In this document: piece after piece, positions 32,974 through 40,565 of the stretch
Numbering within the stretch: the stretch's first letter is position 1
Layout of the letters: the number at the start of each line of letters is the position of its first letter
NCBI GenBank assembly: GCA_910575615.1
Contig: CAJTEX010000015.1
Location: 1-64,000 of the forward strand
DNA: 64,000 nucleotides
Source of the DNA: Bacteroidales bacterium
Lineage (GTDB): Bacteria; Bacteroidota; Bacteroidia; Bacteroidales; Muribaculaceae
Direction: 5' to 3'
Made by a program: the position numbers and the translations under genes
The notes under the pieces: generated by a model
Databases searched by the model: none
What the model was told of the DNA's origin: nothing
Seen by the model: the letters and a program-made list of their open reading frames with translations, nothing else

Positions 32974-35679
32974 ATGAAAACAGAGTGGATTAAAGCCATA
33001 ATAACTCAACTTGCTGCATTATTTTTGTTCATAGCATTAAATGCAGAAATAATGGGTTGGTTTGATGAATATATTTTACCAACTCTTTCAAGGATGAACG
33101 AAGGATCTATCTCATCAATAATTTTCGGTGTGATGTGTTTATCTACGATAGTCTTTTGGGTTAATAGATTTCGGTATCATTATTATGTAAAGCCCATATA
33201 TGTCTTGAGTAGTATCAGCCTATCATCTGTTTACTGGTTTTACAGACTCTTTACAGATGAATATATTGTAACAGAATCAGATATTTTTCATATAGGTTTT
33301 TCAGATGTCATTTTTGGTGGTTTATTCCTATTTGGTATAATCTCTCTTTTAGTTGATTTCATTGAATTAGATGAGCCCACTTCAAACGAATCACAAAATG
33401 AAGATAAGGCTCTTTTGTTAGAGGATAAGCCTATTACTAAAAGAGAGCAAGATAGACTTGGATTCGGTGATGAAGTCGATACGTTGTATCAACGTATTAT
33501 AGAACGAGAGACAACATCAGCATTAAGCATTGGCATAAATGCAAGATGGGGAGATGGGAAGTCCTCATTTATTAATCTTATGGAGGAAAAATTCCTTCAG
33601 AATAAAGATCTGTTTATCGTAATTCGATTTAATCCTCGCTATTCAACCAATGACAAAATTCAGTCTGCGTTCTTTGAGGAATTATACTCTGAATTAAGTA
33701 AATATGATTCAAGATTTAAGAGTTCATTCAATGATTATCTTAGGGTAATTGATGTAATGACTGATAACAAATACTTATCGGCGTTGTTTCAGTCATCCAC
33801 GTTATTTAACCGAGTCAATGAAAAATCAAGGATTAATGGAGCAATAAGGCGTTTAAAAAAACGAGTTATTGTTATTATCGAAGATTTGGATCGTTTGACG
33901 GGAGATGAAATTGTTGAAGTCTTCAAATTAATTGATGGTAATGCGGCCTTCGATAATCTAATCTTTATCAGTGCTTATGACAAGGGGCGTATAAATTCAC
34001 TTTTAGAATCAAAGGACGAATGGGCTGCATTCTCCGATAAATTCTTCACATGGGAACGCCCTCTTCCATTGCGATCATCACAACTATTATTAGATTTCCT
34101 AATTCCAAACTTAACAAGCGGTCTTTCATTTAATGATGAGGAGATAGAAGATGTCAAGAGCTCAATAATAGCAAACTCCTCATTCTTTACATTCTATCTT
34201 AAAAATTTAAGAGATGTCAAGCGGTATATTAACTTAGTTAAACCATCTCTCAAGAGAATCTATAAAGAAGTAAAACTAAGGGATTTCTTGCTTATAGAAT
34301 TAGTTAGATATAGGTATCCAGATGAGCATAGAGTTTTGTATGAACAGAATTCCCATAAAGACAGCGAAACAAATTTTGAACGAAAAATAACCATTGACGG
34401 ACTTGAAGACCAATATAACTCAAAGGATATTCTGAAAGTTTTATTCCCTGCTGATGGGAACAATTCCTATCGATCCATTAATTCGGTAGGTGGCTTCTCG
34501 ATATACTTTCAAGAGCATTTATTTGAGCGTATCAGCAATGAAAAATTAAGCTCAATGTTAAAAAAGGAGCAAGATTATAGAGCGATTATCAATGAAGTAT
34601 TAAACAATCAAGGGTGGAATCAGCTTAGAGAGTATCTGGGATCTCTCAATACCCTTGCTTTGCCGAGTTGGGAAGCTGTAGTTAGATATATTGATATTTA
34701 TATATATCTTAGTGCACATTATAGCGAAACGTTATACTCAATTCTCAATGTAGGTATTCTCCTTGAAAAAAAGGTTGTAGAGAGACTATGTATAAAATTG
34801 GGGATTTCAATAGATGATTATAAATCTACACTATATGACAAGCTGATAGGCGGTAATAATGAGTATCCCTATGAAATAGTTAAGCAACAACTATGGGCGT
34901 ATAAGAGTGGTGAATTAAGACATGAACTGGTTTTCTCTGAAGATCAATTGCTAATTATACTTAAAAAATCACTTAAGAATTTGATTAAAAATAATCCCGG
35001 TTATACCCCATTGCATAATAATATTCTTAGAGCTTGTATCGCATTTATTGACCCAACGAGTAAAAAGGTTACCCTTGATGTTGAAGCATGTGAAATGGTC
35101 TTGCATTCGATTGAAAGTAACCCGAATGAATATATCAATGATTTTGTTTATTTGGCAGGTGTTTCGTCTTCTCCTGATTGGAATAGTATTACCTGTGATC
35201 CATTCTGGAGGCAAATATTCCTAAGTGCAGAAAATTTAAAGGACTTTATTTTCAATGAAAAGCTGGATGCCTTACCCAATATCAAGAGAGTGCGTAACTT
35301 TTGGTCAATTTACGAAGCGAACAGCTATGAACCCATCGAATTCCAAGAGCAGGGCCCTGTTCAAGCAAAGATTGATTCAGACCTTGTAGCCGAGCGTAAA
35401 CTTTTAGACGAGATTTTAGAGATTGAAACTCTTGTAAATTCAATAGCTATTTCACCGGATAGTTTTGTGGCTGCATACAAAGTTCTCAAAGACTCTTTAG
35501 AACGTCTGTCTTCCAATACTCTTTACATAAAGAAAAATGGTGACGTAAGAAAATCCATTCTGAAAAAAAGAGACGAATTAAAACTTTATAGAGAATCTGA
35601 ACCCTTGAAAATTACACCAGAGATTATTGATAAAATTAAATCTTATGAAGATTATCTTGATGAACGTTTAAGACACTGA
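32974..35679 (+). CDS. Membrane-anchored KAP-family P-loop NTPase
   Basis: A 901-residue protein. Four probable membrane helices fill the N-terminal 130 residues (near 8-28, 45-63, 75-93 and 110-128). A KAP NTPase domain follows, with Walker A INARWGDGKSSF and Walker B VIVIIEDLDRL. The C-terminal 450 residues are helical without a recognised domain. KAP ATPases are membrane-associated, and several occur in defence loci. The gene starts 25 bp after hsdR, so it is probably in the same transcript. A role as a membrane effector linked to the RM system is inference. Confidence 0.82.
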   Translation: MKTEWIKAIITQLAALFLFIALNAEIMGWFDEYILPTLSRMNEGSISSIIFGVMCLSTIVFWVNRFRYHYYVKPIYVLSSISLSSVYWFYRLFTDEYIVTESDIFHIGFSDVIFGGLFLFGIISLLVDFIELDEPTSNESQNEDKALLLEDKPITKREQDRLGFGDEVDTLYQRIIERETTSALSIGINARWGDGKSSFINLMEEKFLQNKDLFIVIRFNPRYSTNDKIQSAFFEELYSELSKYDSRFKSSFNDYLRVIDVMTDNKYLSALFQSSTLFNRVNEKSRINGAIRRLKKRVIVIIEDLDRLTGDEIVEVFKLIDGNAAFDNLIFISAYDKGRINSLLESKDEWAAFSDKFFTWERPLPLRSSQLLLDFLIPNLTSGLSFNDEEIEDVKSSIIANSSFFTFYLKNLRDVKRYINLVKPSLKRIYKEVKLRDFLLIELVRYRYPDEHRVLYEQNSHKDSETNFERKITIDGLEDQYNSKDILKVLFPADGNNSYRSINSVGGFSIYFQEHLFERISNEKLSSMLKKEQDYRAIINEVLNNQGWNQLREYLGSLNTLALPSWEAVVRYIDIYIYLSAHYSETLYSILNVGILLEKKVVERLCIKLGISIDDYKSTLYDKLIGGNNEYPYEIVKQQLWAYKSGELRHELVFSEDQLLIILKKSLKNLIKNNPGYTPLHNNILRACIAFIDPTSKKVTLDVEACEMVLHSIESNPNEYINDFVYLAGVSSSPDWNSITCDPFWRQIFLSAENLKDFIFNEKLDALPNIKRVRNFWSIYEANSYEPIEFQEQGPVQAKIDSDLVAERKLLDEILEIETLVNSIAISPDSFVAAYKVLKDSLERLSSNTLYIKKNGDVRKSILKKRDELKLYRESEPLKITPEIIDKIKSYEDYLDERLRH

Positions 35680-35765
35680 ATATGTAGGATTATTTATGGA
35701 TAGAGGACAGATAACACTCTTTAAACGCAGGAAGGCGAAACGAAGATATACATTTTTTAGACGAT

Positions 35766-36770
35766 ATGGATTCAGACAATAATATAATCATATATCAGGG
35801 TGAGGACGGCGAGACTCGCATTGAGGTGAAGTTTACTGGGGAGACGGTTTGGCTGTCTCAGCAGCAGCTTTGCGAGTTGTATCAGACAAGTAAGGCTAAT
35901 GTCAGCGAGCATATCAAACATATATTTGAGGACGGTGAGCTTGATGAGGATTCAGTTGTTCGGAAATTCCGAACAACTGCCGCCGATGGTAAGTCGTACA
36001 ACGTGACCTACTACAATCTCGACATGATTATTTCGTTGGGGTATAGGATTCGGTCGGTTATCGCTACGCATTTCCGCAGGTGGGCTACTGAGCGGTTGAA
36101 GGAGTATATCATCAAGGGGTTCACAATGGACGATGAACGGTTGAAAGGAAATGGCGGTGGTGCTTACTGGCGTGAGCTGCTTGACCGTATTCGTGACATC
36201 CGTTCATCGGAGAAGGTGATGTACCGTCAGGTACTCGACCTTTATGCTACTGCCGTGGATTATGACCCTCGCAGTGACATCTCAGTGGAGTTCTTTAAGA
36301 TTGTGCAGAACAAGTTGCACTTTGCCGCTCATGGTCATACTGCCGCCGAAGTTATCTTTCATCGGGCCAATGCTGAGTCTCCGATGATGGGGCTTACTTC
36401 TTTCAAGGGCGACCATCCGACCTTGCGCGATGCAAAGATTGCCAAGAACTATCTCAGCGAGGATGAGTTGAAGATTCTGAACAATCTTGTGTCGGGATAC
36501 TTTGACTTCGCCGAGATTCAGGCGATGAAACGACGCCCGATGTATATGAGCGACTATGTGCAGCAGCTCGACAATATTCTGTCTTCGACAGGCGAGGCTT
36601 TACTCAACGGCCCCGGCACAGTCAGCCATCAGCAAGCTATGGAAAAAGCCGAGCAGGAATATCGTCTGTTCCAAGTGCGCGAACTATCCCCCGTGGAACG
36701 AGCATATCTCGATACTATAAAAGCCCTCAATGCAAAAGCGAAAGGGAAAGGCAATAGTTCCGAAAAATAA
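35766..36770 (+). CDS. rhuM: RhuM-family protein
   Basis: A 334-residue RhuM-family protein, previously named after a Salmonella virulence locus. It has the typical opening (VWLSQQQLCELYQTSKANVS, a helix-turn-helix-like segment), the NLDMIISLGYRIRS core and the C-terminal LTSFKGDHP and DYVQQLDNIL segments. RhuM genes often lie inside type I RM loci; their role is unknown. The gene is more GC-rich than the KAP gene before it, which suggests separate acquisition. It is the last gene of island B. Confidence 0.88.
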   Translation: MDSDNNIIIYQGEDGETRIEVKFTGETVWLSQQQLCELYQTSKANVSEHIKHIFEDGELDEDSVVRKFRTTAADGKSYNVTYYNLDMIISLGYRIRSVIATHFRRWATERLKEYIIKGFTMDDERLKGNGGGAYWRELLDRIRDIRSSEKVMYRQVLDLYATAVDYDPRSDISVEFFKIVQNKLHFAAHGHTAAEVIFHRANAESPMMGLTSFKGDHPTLRDAKIAKNYLSEDELKILNNLVSGYFDFAEIQAMKRRPMYMSDYVQQLDNILSSTGEALLNGPGTVSHQQAMEKAEQEYRLFQVRELSPVERAYLDTIKALNAKAKGKGNSSEK

Positions 36771-36821
36771 TGGGCGGAGCCGCCTGTTGAGGTTCGAGGG
36801 GAGGGTGAACGGCGGACTTCG

Positions 36822-36852
36822 GTTGACACCATTTGCACGTAATATGCACGTA
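36822..36852 (+). repeat. Island B right-end repeats
   Basis: tgcacgta occurs at 36834-36841 and 36845-36852, 11 bp apart; the first starts 75 bp before the core at 36909. One gttgacac, the island A motif, lies at 36822-36829. The pair matches the tgcacgta pair at the island B left end (21205, 21217). Confidence 0.6.
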
Positions 36853-36861
36853 GAATAAAAT

Positions 36862-36906
36862 AAAAGCGAGATAACTGTTGATGTTTCAATGAGTTATCTC
36901 GCTTTT
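36862..36906 (-). terminator. Hairpin following tRNA-Leu (island B right end)
   Basis: aaaagcgagataact (36862-36876) pairs over 15 bp with its complement at 36892-36906. In the direction of tRNA transcription (leftward) it comes directly after the tRNA 3' end, and the far arm ends in TTTT. It belongs to island B, so the island supplies the tRNA's present terminator. Confidence 0.7.
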
Positions 36907-36908
36907 GG

Positions 36909-36924
36909 GGTGCCCAGAACAGGA
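36909..36924. other. Attachment-site core copy 3, within tRNA-Leu 3' end
   Basis: ggtgcccagaacagga covers the acceptor 3' strand, discriminator and part of the T arm of tRNA-Leu. Integration here keeps the tRNA sequence intact. This is the original site for the island stack. Confidence 0.82.
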
Positions 36925-36991
36925 CTCGAACCTGCACGCCTCTCGGCACGCGCACCTGAAACGCGCGCGTCTACCATTCCGCCACCTGGGC
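36911..36991 (-). tRNA. tRNA-Leu (anticodon CAG)
   Basis: The minus strand folds as a class II tRNA. The acceptor GCCCAGG pairs with TCTGGGC and the discriminator is A. The anticodon loop is TTCAGGT on a CGCGT/GCGCG stem. The long variable arm is TGCCGAGAGGCGT. The T arm is GCAGG-TTCGAGT-CCTGT. CCA is not encoded. A -7 box TAACTTTG lies upstream at 37009-37016. Its 3' end is the island attachment core. Confidence 0.95.
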
Positions 36992-37008
36992 ATCGCGTTT
37001 TGGTAGTG

Positions 37009-37016
37009 CAAAGTTA
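37009..37016 (-). promoter_or_regulatory. -7 box of tRNA-Leu
   Basis: Minus-strand TAACTTTG stands 18 bp before the tRNA 5' end and fits the Bacteroidetes promoter consensus. Confidence 0.55.
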
Positions 37017-37116
37017 CGAAAGGTTTTTGGAAATGCAAAATTTTTGTCGCCTTTTTTCGGGCGGATGTGGATTTTTATCGAATTTTTATTGAAGCCCAGC
37101 TCTCAATCTGTTCTAT

Positions 37117-37166
37117 ATCCTACGCAATTCACTTTAAATAAATCCTACGCAATCCATTCTAAATTC
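37117..37166 (+). repeat. Two imperfect 25-bp tandem repeats
   Basis: 37117-37141 and 37142-37166 both begin atcctacgcaat and stay similar through the following AT-rich part. They lie between tRNA-Leu and the left inverted repeat of the IS. Confidence 0.5.
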
Positions 37167-37179
37167 AGCGTTTTTATTG

Positions 37180-38549
37180 CAATGATTCGGTAAAAATCGC
37201 GGAAGTGATTGAAAATTAAGCGGATGGGATAATGTCATAGATACAAATGAATCGCCAAAACGTTCAATATAAAAACATTAGACAATATGAACGTATTGAC
37301 GATTCTCAAAGACTTCACCTATCGGTGCGAGTCTATATTTGAAAATACTACAACCTCAATGAGCAAAAGGTTTCTCAGCTGGCTGATTTTAACAATACGC
37401 ACGGTCGCGTTGCTCCCTGGCAAGATAAACTTCACCCGGCTGTCGCGCTATGGTGGACGCACGGCCAAGACCTTTGCATCCAATTTCAAGGCTTCCGTGG
37501 ACTGGATTAAAGTCAATACAGGCATCGCAAGAGAAAATTTCGGTTGCGGTGATGACGTAGCCATTGCAATTGATCCGTCGTTTATCTCCACATCCGGCAG
37601 ACTGACGTATGGCATGGGGCGTTTCTGGTCCGGGGTGGCGCAACGGGTAAAACGCGGTCTGGAGATAATGGCAATCGGGGCCATCAGTCTGAGCAGGCAC
37701 ACCTGCGTCATGCTCGGTGCAATCCAGTCTCCTGACTTCAGGACTCTGGAGTCCGAGCAGAACATGTCAATGCTTGACTGGTATATTTTCCTTGTCAGGT
37801 CAAAGGCCTCCGAGTTGCTGTCTCTGACCGACATACTGGTGGCCGATGCCTTCTTTTCCAAGTACAAGTTTGTGAATGAAACGGTTGCAATGGGGTTCCG
37901 GTTTGTCGGGAGATTACGGGCCAATTCATATCTCAGGTATTTGGCCATACCGGATCCCTCTGCCCCGCGCAGACGTGGCAGAAAGAAAAAGTATGGGGAG
38001 AATGTGGATTTCTCCAGCCTTGATATGTCCGTGTTCACTTCATTCATATATGAGGATTCAAAAGGAATCAAAACCCGATGTCTCACAGCGGTCGTACATT
38101 CGAGGGCATTGAAACGCGACATCCGTATCTTGGTCTGTCCGGTTGAAAACGGAGGGCTTCTTCTTTACTTCTCTACCGACACCGACATGAGACCTGAAAA
38201 GATCATCGGTTTCTACCGCACCCGCTTCCAGATCTAGTTCGGCATACGCGATGCCAAACAGTTCACCGGACTTCAGTCGCAACAGACCCGCGACAAAGCC
38301 CGGCTTGACTTCGCATTCAATCTTTCCTTCACTGCACTCAATGTCTGCAAAGAGGTCATAAGGAAAGATTATCCGGATCTTTCGTTAGCACAGTTCAAAC
38401 GGCTTATGTTTGAATCTTACCTCGCCTCTACAATTATTTCGACTTGCGGAAAATCTCCGCATCTAAAAATAATTCAGAAAATAAATCATCGGTTGGCTCA
38501 GTTAGCGGCTTAGCCTAGGATGAACAACCTCAATTTTACCGAATCATTG
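37180..38549 (+). mobile_element. Insertion sequence with 16-bp terminal inverted repeats
   Basis: caatgattcggtaaaa at 37180-37195 is exactly repeated in inverse orientation at 38534-38549. The pair encloses the disrupted transposase reading frame 37287-38513. The IS ends may extend a little further out; no clear target duplication was found. The family is probably IS4-like by the transposase signature. Confidence 0.75.
37287..38513 (+). pseudogene. IS4-like transposase broken by an amber codon at the catalytic Glu
   Basis: The frame runs 408 codons from 37287 to the stop at 38511-38513 if the TAG at 38235-38237 (codon 317) is read through. Around that TAG the sequence is FYRTRFQI-stop-FGIRDAKQF, which matches Y-x2-R-x3-E-x6-K with the Glu replaced by TAG (GAG to TAG, one base). 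The rest reads on without frameshift and ends HRLAQLAA. First-Asp (AIAIDPSF) and second-Asp (ILVADAFF) regions are kept. The element is therefore probably recently inactivated but may still move with a helper transposase. Confidence 0.85.
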
Positions 38550-38832
38550 TTATTGGATTCGCAGGTTTTTATTAGGTTTTGTCGGGGGTGTTGGGTGGCG
38601 ATTGAGGTTTCTGAAGAAATGGGGATGGATGATTGGTTGTGAAGGGAAGGGAAAGGAAGTGAAGAGGGGGAGAGATAAGGAGAGAAGAAAGAGGCTGGAG
38701 GAGGGATAGGATAGGGGCGGGTGAGGAATAAGAGAGGGGAGAAGGGTGGAGAAAGAGAGATAGGAAGAGAGATAGGAAGAGAGAGGAGAAGGGATGAGGG
38801 AGAAGGGGATGAGGGGGAGGGATGGGGCGGGG
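38514..38832. other. Intergenic region with long polypurine tract
   Basis: From about 38640 to 38830 the plus strand is almost only A and G, with few pyrimidines. It contains short tandem repeats of agagagatagga near 38755-38785. It lies just after the 3' end of the minus-strand SIMPL gene. No gene is called here. Mirror-repeat polypurine DNA can form triplexes; whether it does here is unknown. Confidence 0.7.
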
Positions 38833-39540
38833 TTAGTCTTCGAGGTAGAAGACGATGGTGGAGACGACCCTGACGTTTTTCATGAAGGGGGTGGAGGAGC
38901 TGGTGTCCTCGATGGAGAACTGGCCCTGGGAGGCGGTCTTCATTTTGCCGACTTTGGAGTCGCTGTCTTTGGCGAACTGCTGGGCGGCTTCGCGGGCGTT
39001 TTTGGTTGCTTCGGCGATCATGTCGGGCTTGATGTCGTTGAGGGCGCGGAACTCATAATTAATATAGGAGTTGGAATAGGGGACGCCTTCTTTGAGCAGG
39101 TCGGTCTGGCGGTCGAGGAGTTCTCTTACTTTGTCGACTTTGTTTGTGGCTACGGTGATGTTGCAGCTCAGGGAGTATTTGTATCTGAATGTGCTTGAGC
39201 CATATTGGTTGGCGGTCGCGTTGTATGTGTCGGGCGGGTTGACCGAGATTTCAGATTTGTCGATGCCGTTGGAGGTCAGGAAGTTCACTATGATGCCGTT
39301 GTATTGGGTGATTTGGTCGTAAAGGGCCATGAGGTTGTCGCCGGCGACGTTGTAGGTTATTGGCCATGTGACGAAGTCGGCCTGCACTTGTCTTTCGGCA
39401 AGGCCGCGCACGGTGACATTGCGGTCGCGGTATGCGATGTTGTCTATGCCTGATTTGATGAATAATCCGAGAAAGAAGATGCCTGCCGCGACGAGGGCCA
39501 TCCCTGCGAGGCGCATCCAGCCTGTTTTCTTGTCGTTCAT
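38833..39540 (-). CDS. SIMPL-domain (DUF541) protein
   Basis: A 235-residue protein with one N-terminal membrane segment (MALVAAGIFFLGLFI, about 13-28), followed by a periplasmic SIMPL/DUF541 domain with the usual opening (DRNVTVRGLAERQVQAD) and a conserved C-terminal beta strand (VRVVSTIVFYLED). Family members are periplasmic or cell-surface; a chaperone or stress role has been suggested. It is transcribed alone and ends at the polypurine tract. Confidence 0.88.
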   Translation of the reverse strand: MNDKKTGWMRLAGMALVAAGIFFLGLFIKSGIDNIAYRDRNVTVRGLAERQVQADFVTWPITYNVAGDNLMALYDQITQYNGIIVNFLTSNGIDKSEISVNPPDTYNATANQYGSSTFRYKYSLSCNITVATNKVDKVRELLDRQTDLLKEGVPYSNSYINYEFRALNDIKPDMIAEATKNAREAAQQFAKDSDSKVGKMKTASQGQFSIEDTSSSTPFMKNVRVVSTIVFYLED

Positions 39541-39699
39541 AAGTAATGATGGAATAAGTAGTGAATAATATGAGAGGATAGGATTGTGTAGTTGCCGGAC
39601 AGTGTGTCCGTATGTTTATGTAGACAAACGGCGGAGGGTAAAGTTTAATGTATTGTTGAAAAATCCACTTGTCGGATTTCATCAACTCAAAAATAATCC

Positions 39700-39707
39700 T
39701 TAACTTT
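39700..39707 (+). promoter_or_regulatory. -7 box of tRNA-Arg
   Basis: TAACTTTG stands 23 bp before the tRNA-Arg gene and fits the Bacteroidetes consensus. queC, 100 bp after the tRNA, may share this promoter. Confidence 0.5.
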
Positions 39708-39730
39708 GCGCTGTAGTTCGCGACAAGGTC

Positions 39731-39804
39731 GGTTTGGTAGCTCAGCTGGATAGAGCAACTGCCTTCTAAGCAGTCGGTCGGGGGTTCGAGTCCCCCCCAA
39801 ATCA
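39731..39804 (+). tRNA. tRNA-Arg (anticodon TCT)
   Basis: A 74-nt cloverleaf. Acceptor GGTTTGG pairs with CCAAATC (one G-T), the D arm is GCTCAGCTGGATAGAGC, the anticodon loop is CTTCTAA with TCT, and the T arm has GGGGGTTCGAGTCCCCC. CCA is not encoded. There is no sign of an integrated element at its 3' end. Confidence 0.95.
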
Positions 39805-39903
39805 CTCAAAGGGATTGCCGTCAGGCTGTCCCTTTTGTGTTAATGCCCCCGTGTCCGTCAGGCTTGGCTCTGATGGGGTCGTAAAACAAACAACTCAGGA
39901 TTT

Positions 39904-40560
39904 ATGGAAAAAGACAGTGTGATAGTGCTTTCCGGAGGTATGGACTCCGTCTCGCTCCTTTATGATTACAAAGAGAGGATTGCCCTTGCTGTGACATTTG
40001 ATTATGGCAGCAACCATAATGCAAGGGAAATCGCGTGTGCCCGCGAGAACTGCCGCAGGCTCGGCGTGGAGCATCTTGTGATACCACTGGAATTCATGGG
40101 GCGTTACTTCAACTCTTCATTGTTGAGCGGGGGCGACGCGATTCCCGAAGGGCATTACACCTCAGAGAACATGAAATCCACCGTGGTGCCTTTCCGCAAC
40201 GGCATTATGCTGGCTGTGGCGTGTGGCCTGGCCGAAAGCCGTGGACTCAAAAAGGTAATGCTCGCAAATCATTCTGGCGACCATGCGATATATCCCGACT
40301 GCCGCCAGGGGTTTGTCGACGCGATGTCGGAGGCCATGCGCCAGGGCACTTATGACGGTATCGGCATATTCGCCCCCTACACCTCTCTCACCAAGGATGA
40401 AATCGCAGCCCGCGGGGCCGCCGCCGGAGTTGACTTCTCATTGACATATTCCTGTTACAAGGGTGGGGAACGCCATTGCGGACGATGTGGCACATGTGTT
40501 GAGCGCCGGGAGGCTTTCGAGCTGGCGGGTGTGGCCGATCCTACGCTCTACGAGGAATGA
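39904..40560 (+). CDS. queC: 7-cyano-7-deazaguanine synthase
   Basis: A 218-residue QueC. It converts 7-carboxy-7-deazaguanine with ammonia and ATP to preQ0 in queuosine synthesis. The N-terminal ATP-pyrophosphatase loop is VLSGGMDSVSLL. The C-terminal zinc site is CYKGGERHCGRCGTC (four Cys). The length is normal. It follows tRNA-Arg by 100 bp. No other queuosine genes are in the window. Confidence 0.95.
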   Translation: MEKDSVIVLSGGMDSVSLLYDYKERIALAVTFDYGSNHNAREIACARENCRRLGVEHLVIPLEFMGRYFNSSLLSGGDAIPEGHYTSENMKSTVVPFRNGIMLAVACGLAESRGLKKVMLANHSGDHAIYPDCRQGFVDAMSEAMRQGTYDGIGIFAPYTSLTKDEIAARGAAAGVDFSLTYSCYKGGERHCGRCGTCVERREAFELAGVADPTLYEE

Positions 40561-40565
40561 GTGTT

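Larger units (their letters stand above)
21072..36908. mobile_element. Island B: integrative element carrying a type I RM/KAP defence operon
   Basis: Bounded by core copies at 21072 and 36909, about 15.8 kb. The motif tgcacgta occurs as a pair near both ends (21205 and 21217; 36834 and 36845). It carries an integrase, an excisionase-like HTH protein, a YhcG nuclease and a six-gene operon headed by a DnaB-like helicase. No relaxase or primase was found, so it may need another element's proteins for movement. Confidence 0.8.

Noticed and set aside
35696-35782. A 28-codon basic frame between the KAP gene and rhuM
   Set aside because: Very short, highly basic and overlapping the rhuM start; no support beyond an open frame.
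37117-37166. The two 25-bp repeats as a CRISPR remnant
   Set aside because: They are directly adjacent without spacers and there are no cas genes in the window.
38794-39198. Plus-strand open frame starting in the polypurine tract
   Set aside because: It is low-complexity Gly/Asp/Glu and antisense to the SIMPL gene.
39731-39804. tRNA-Arg as a second island attachment site
   Set aside because: No repeat of its 3' end and no integrase nearby; housekeeping genes follow.
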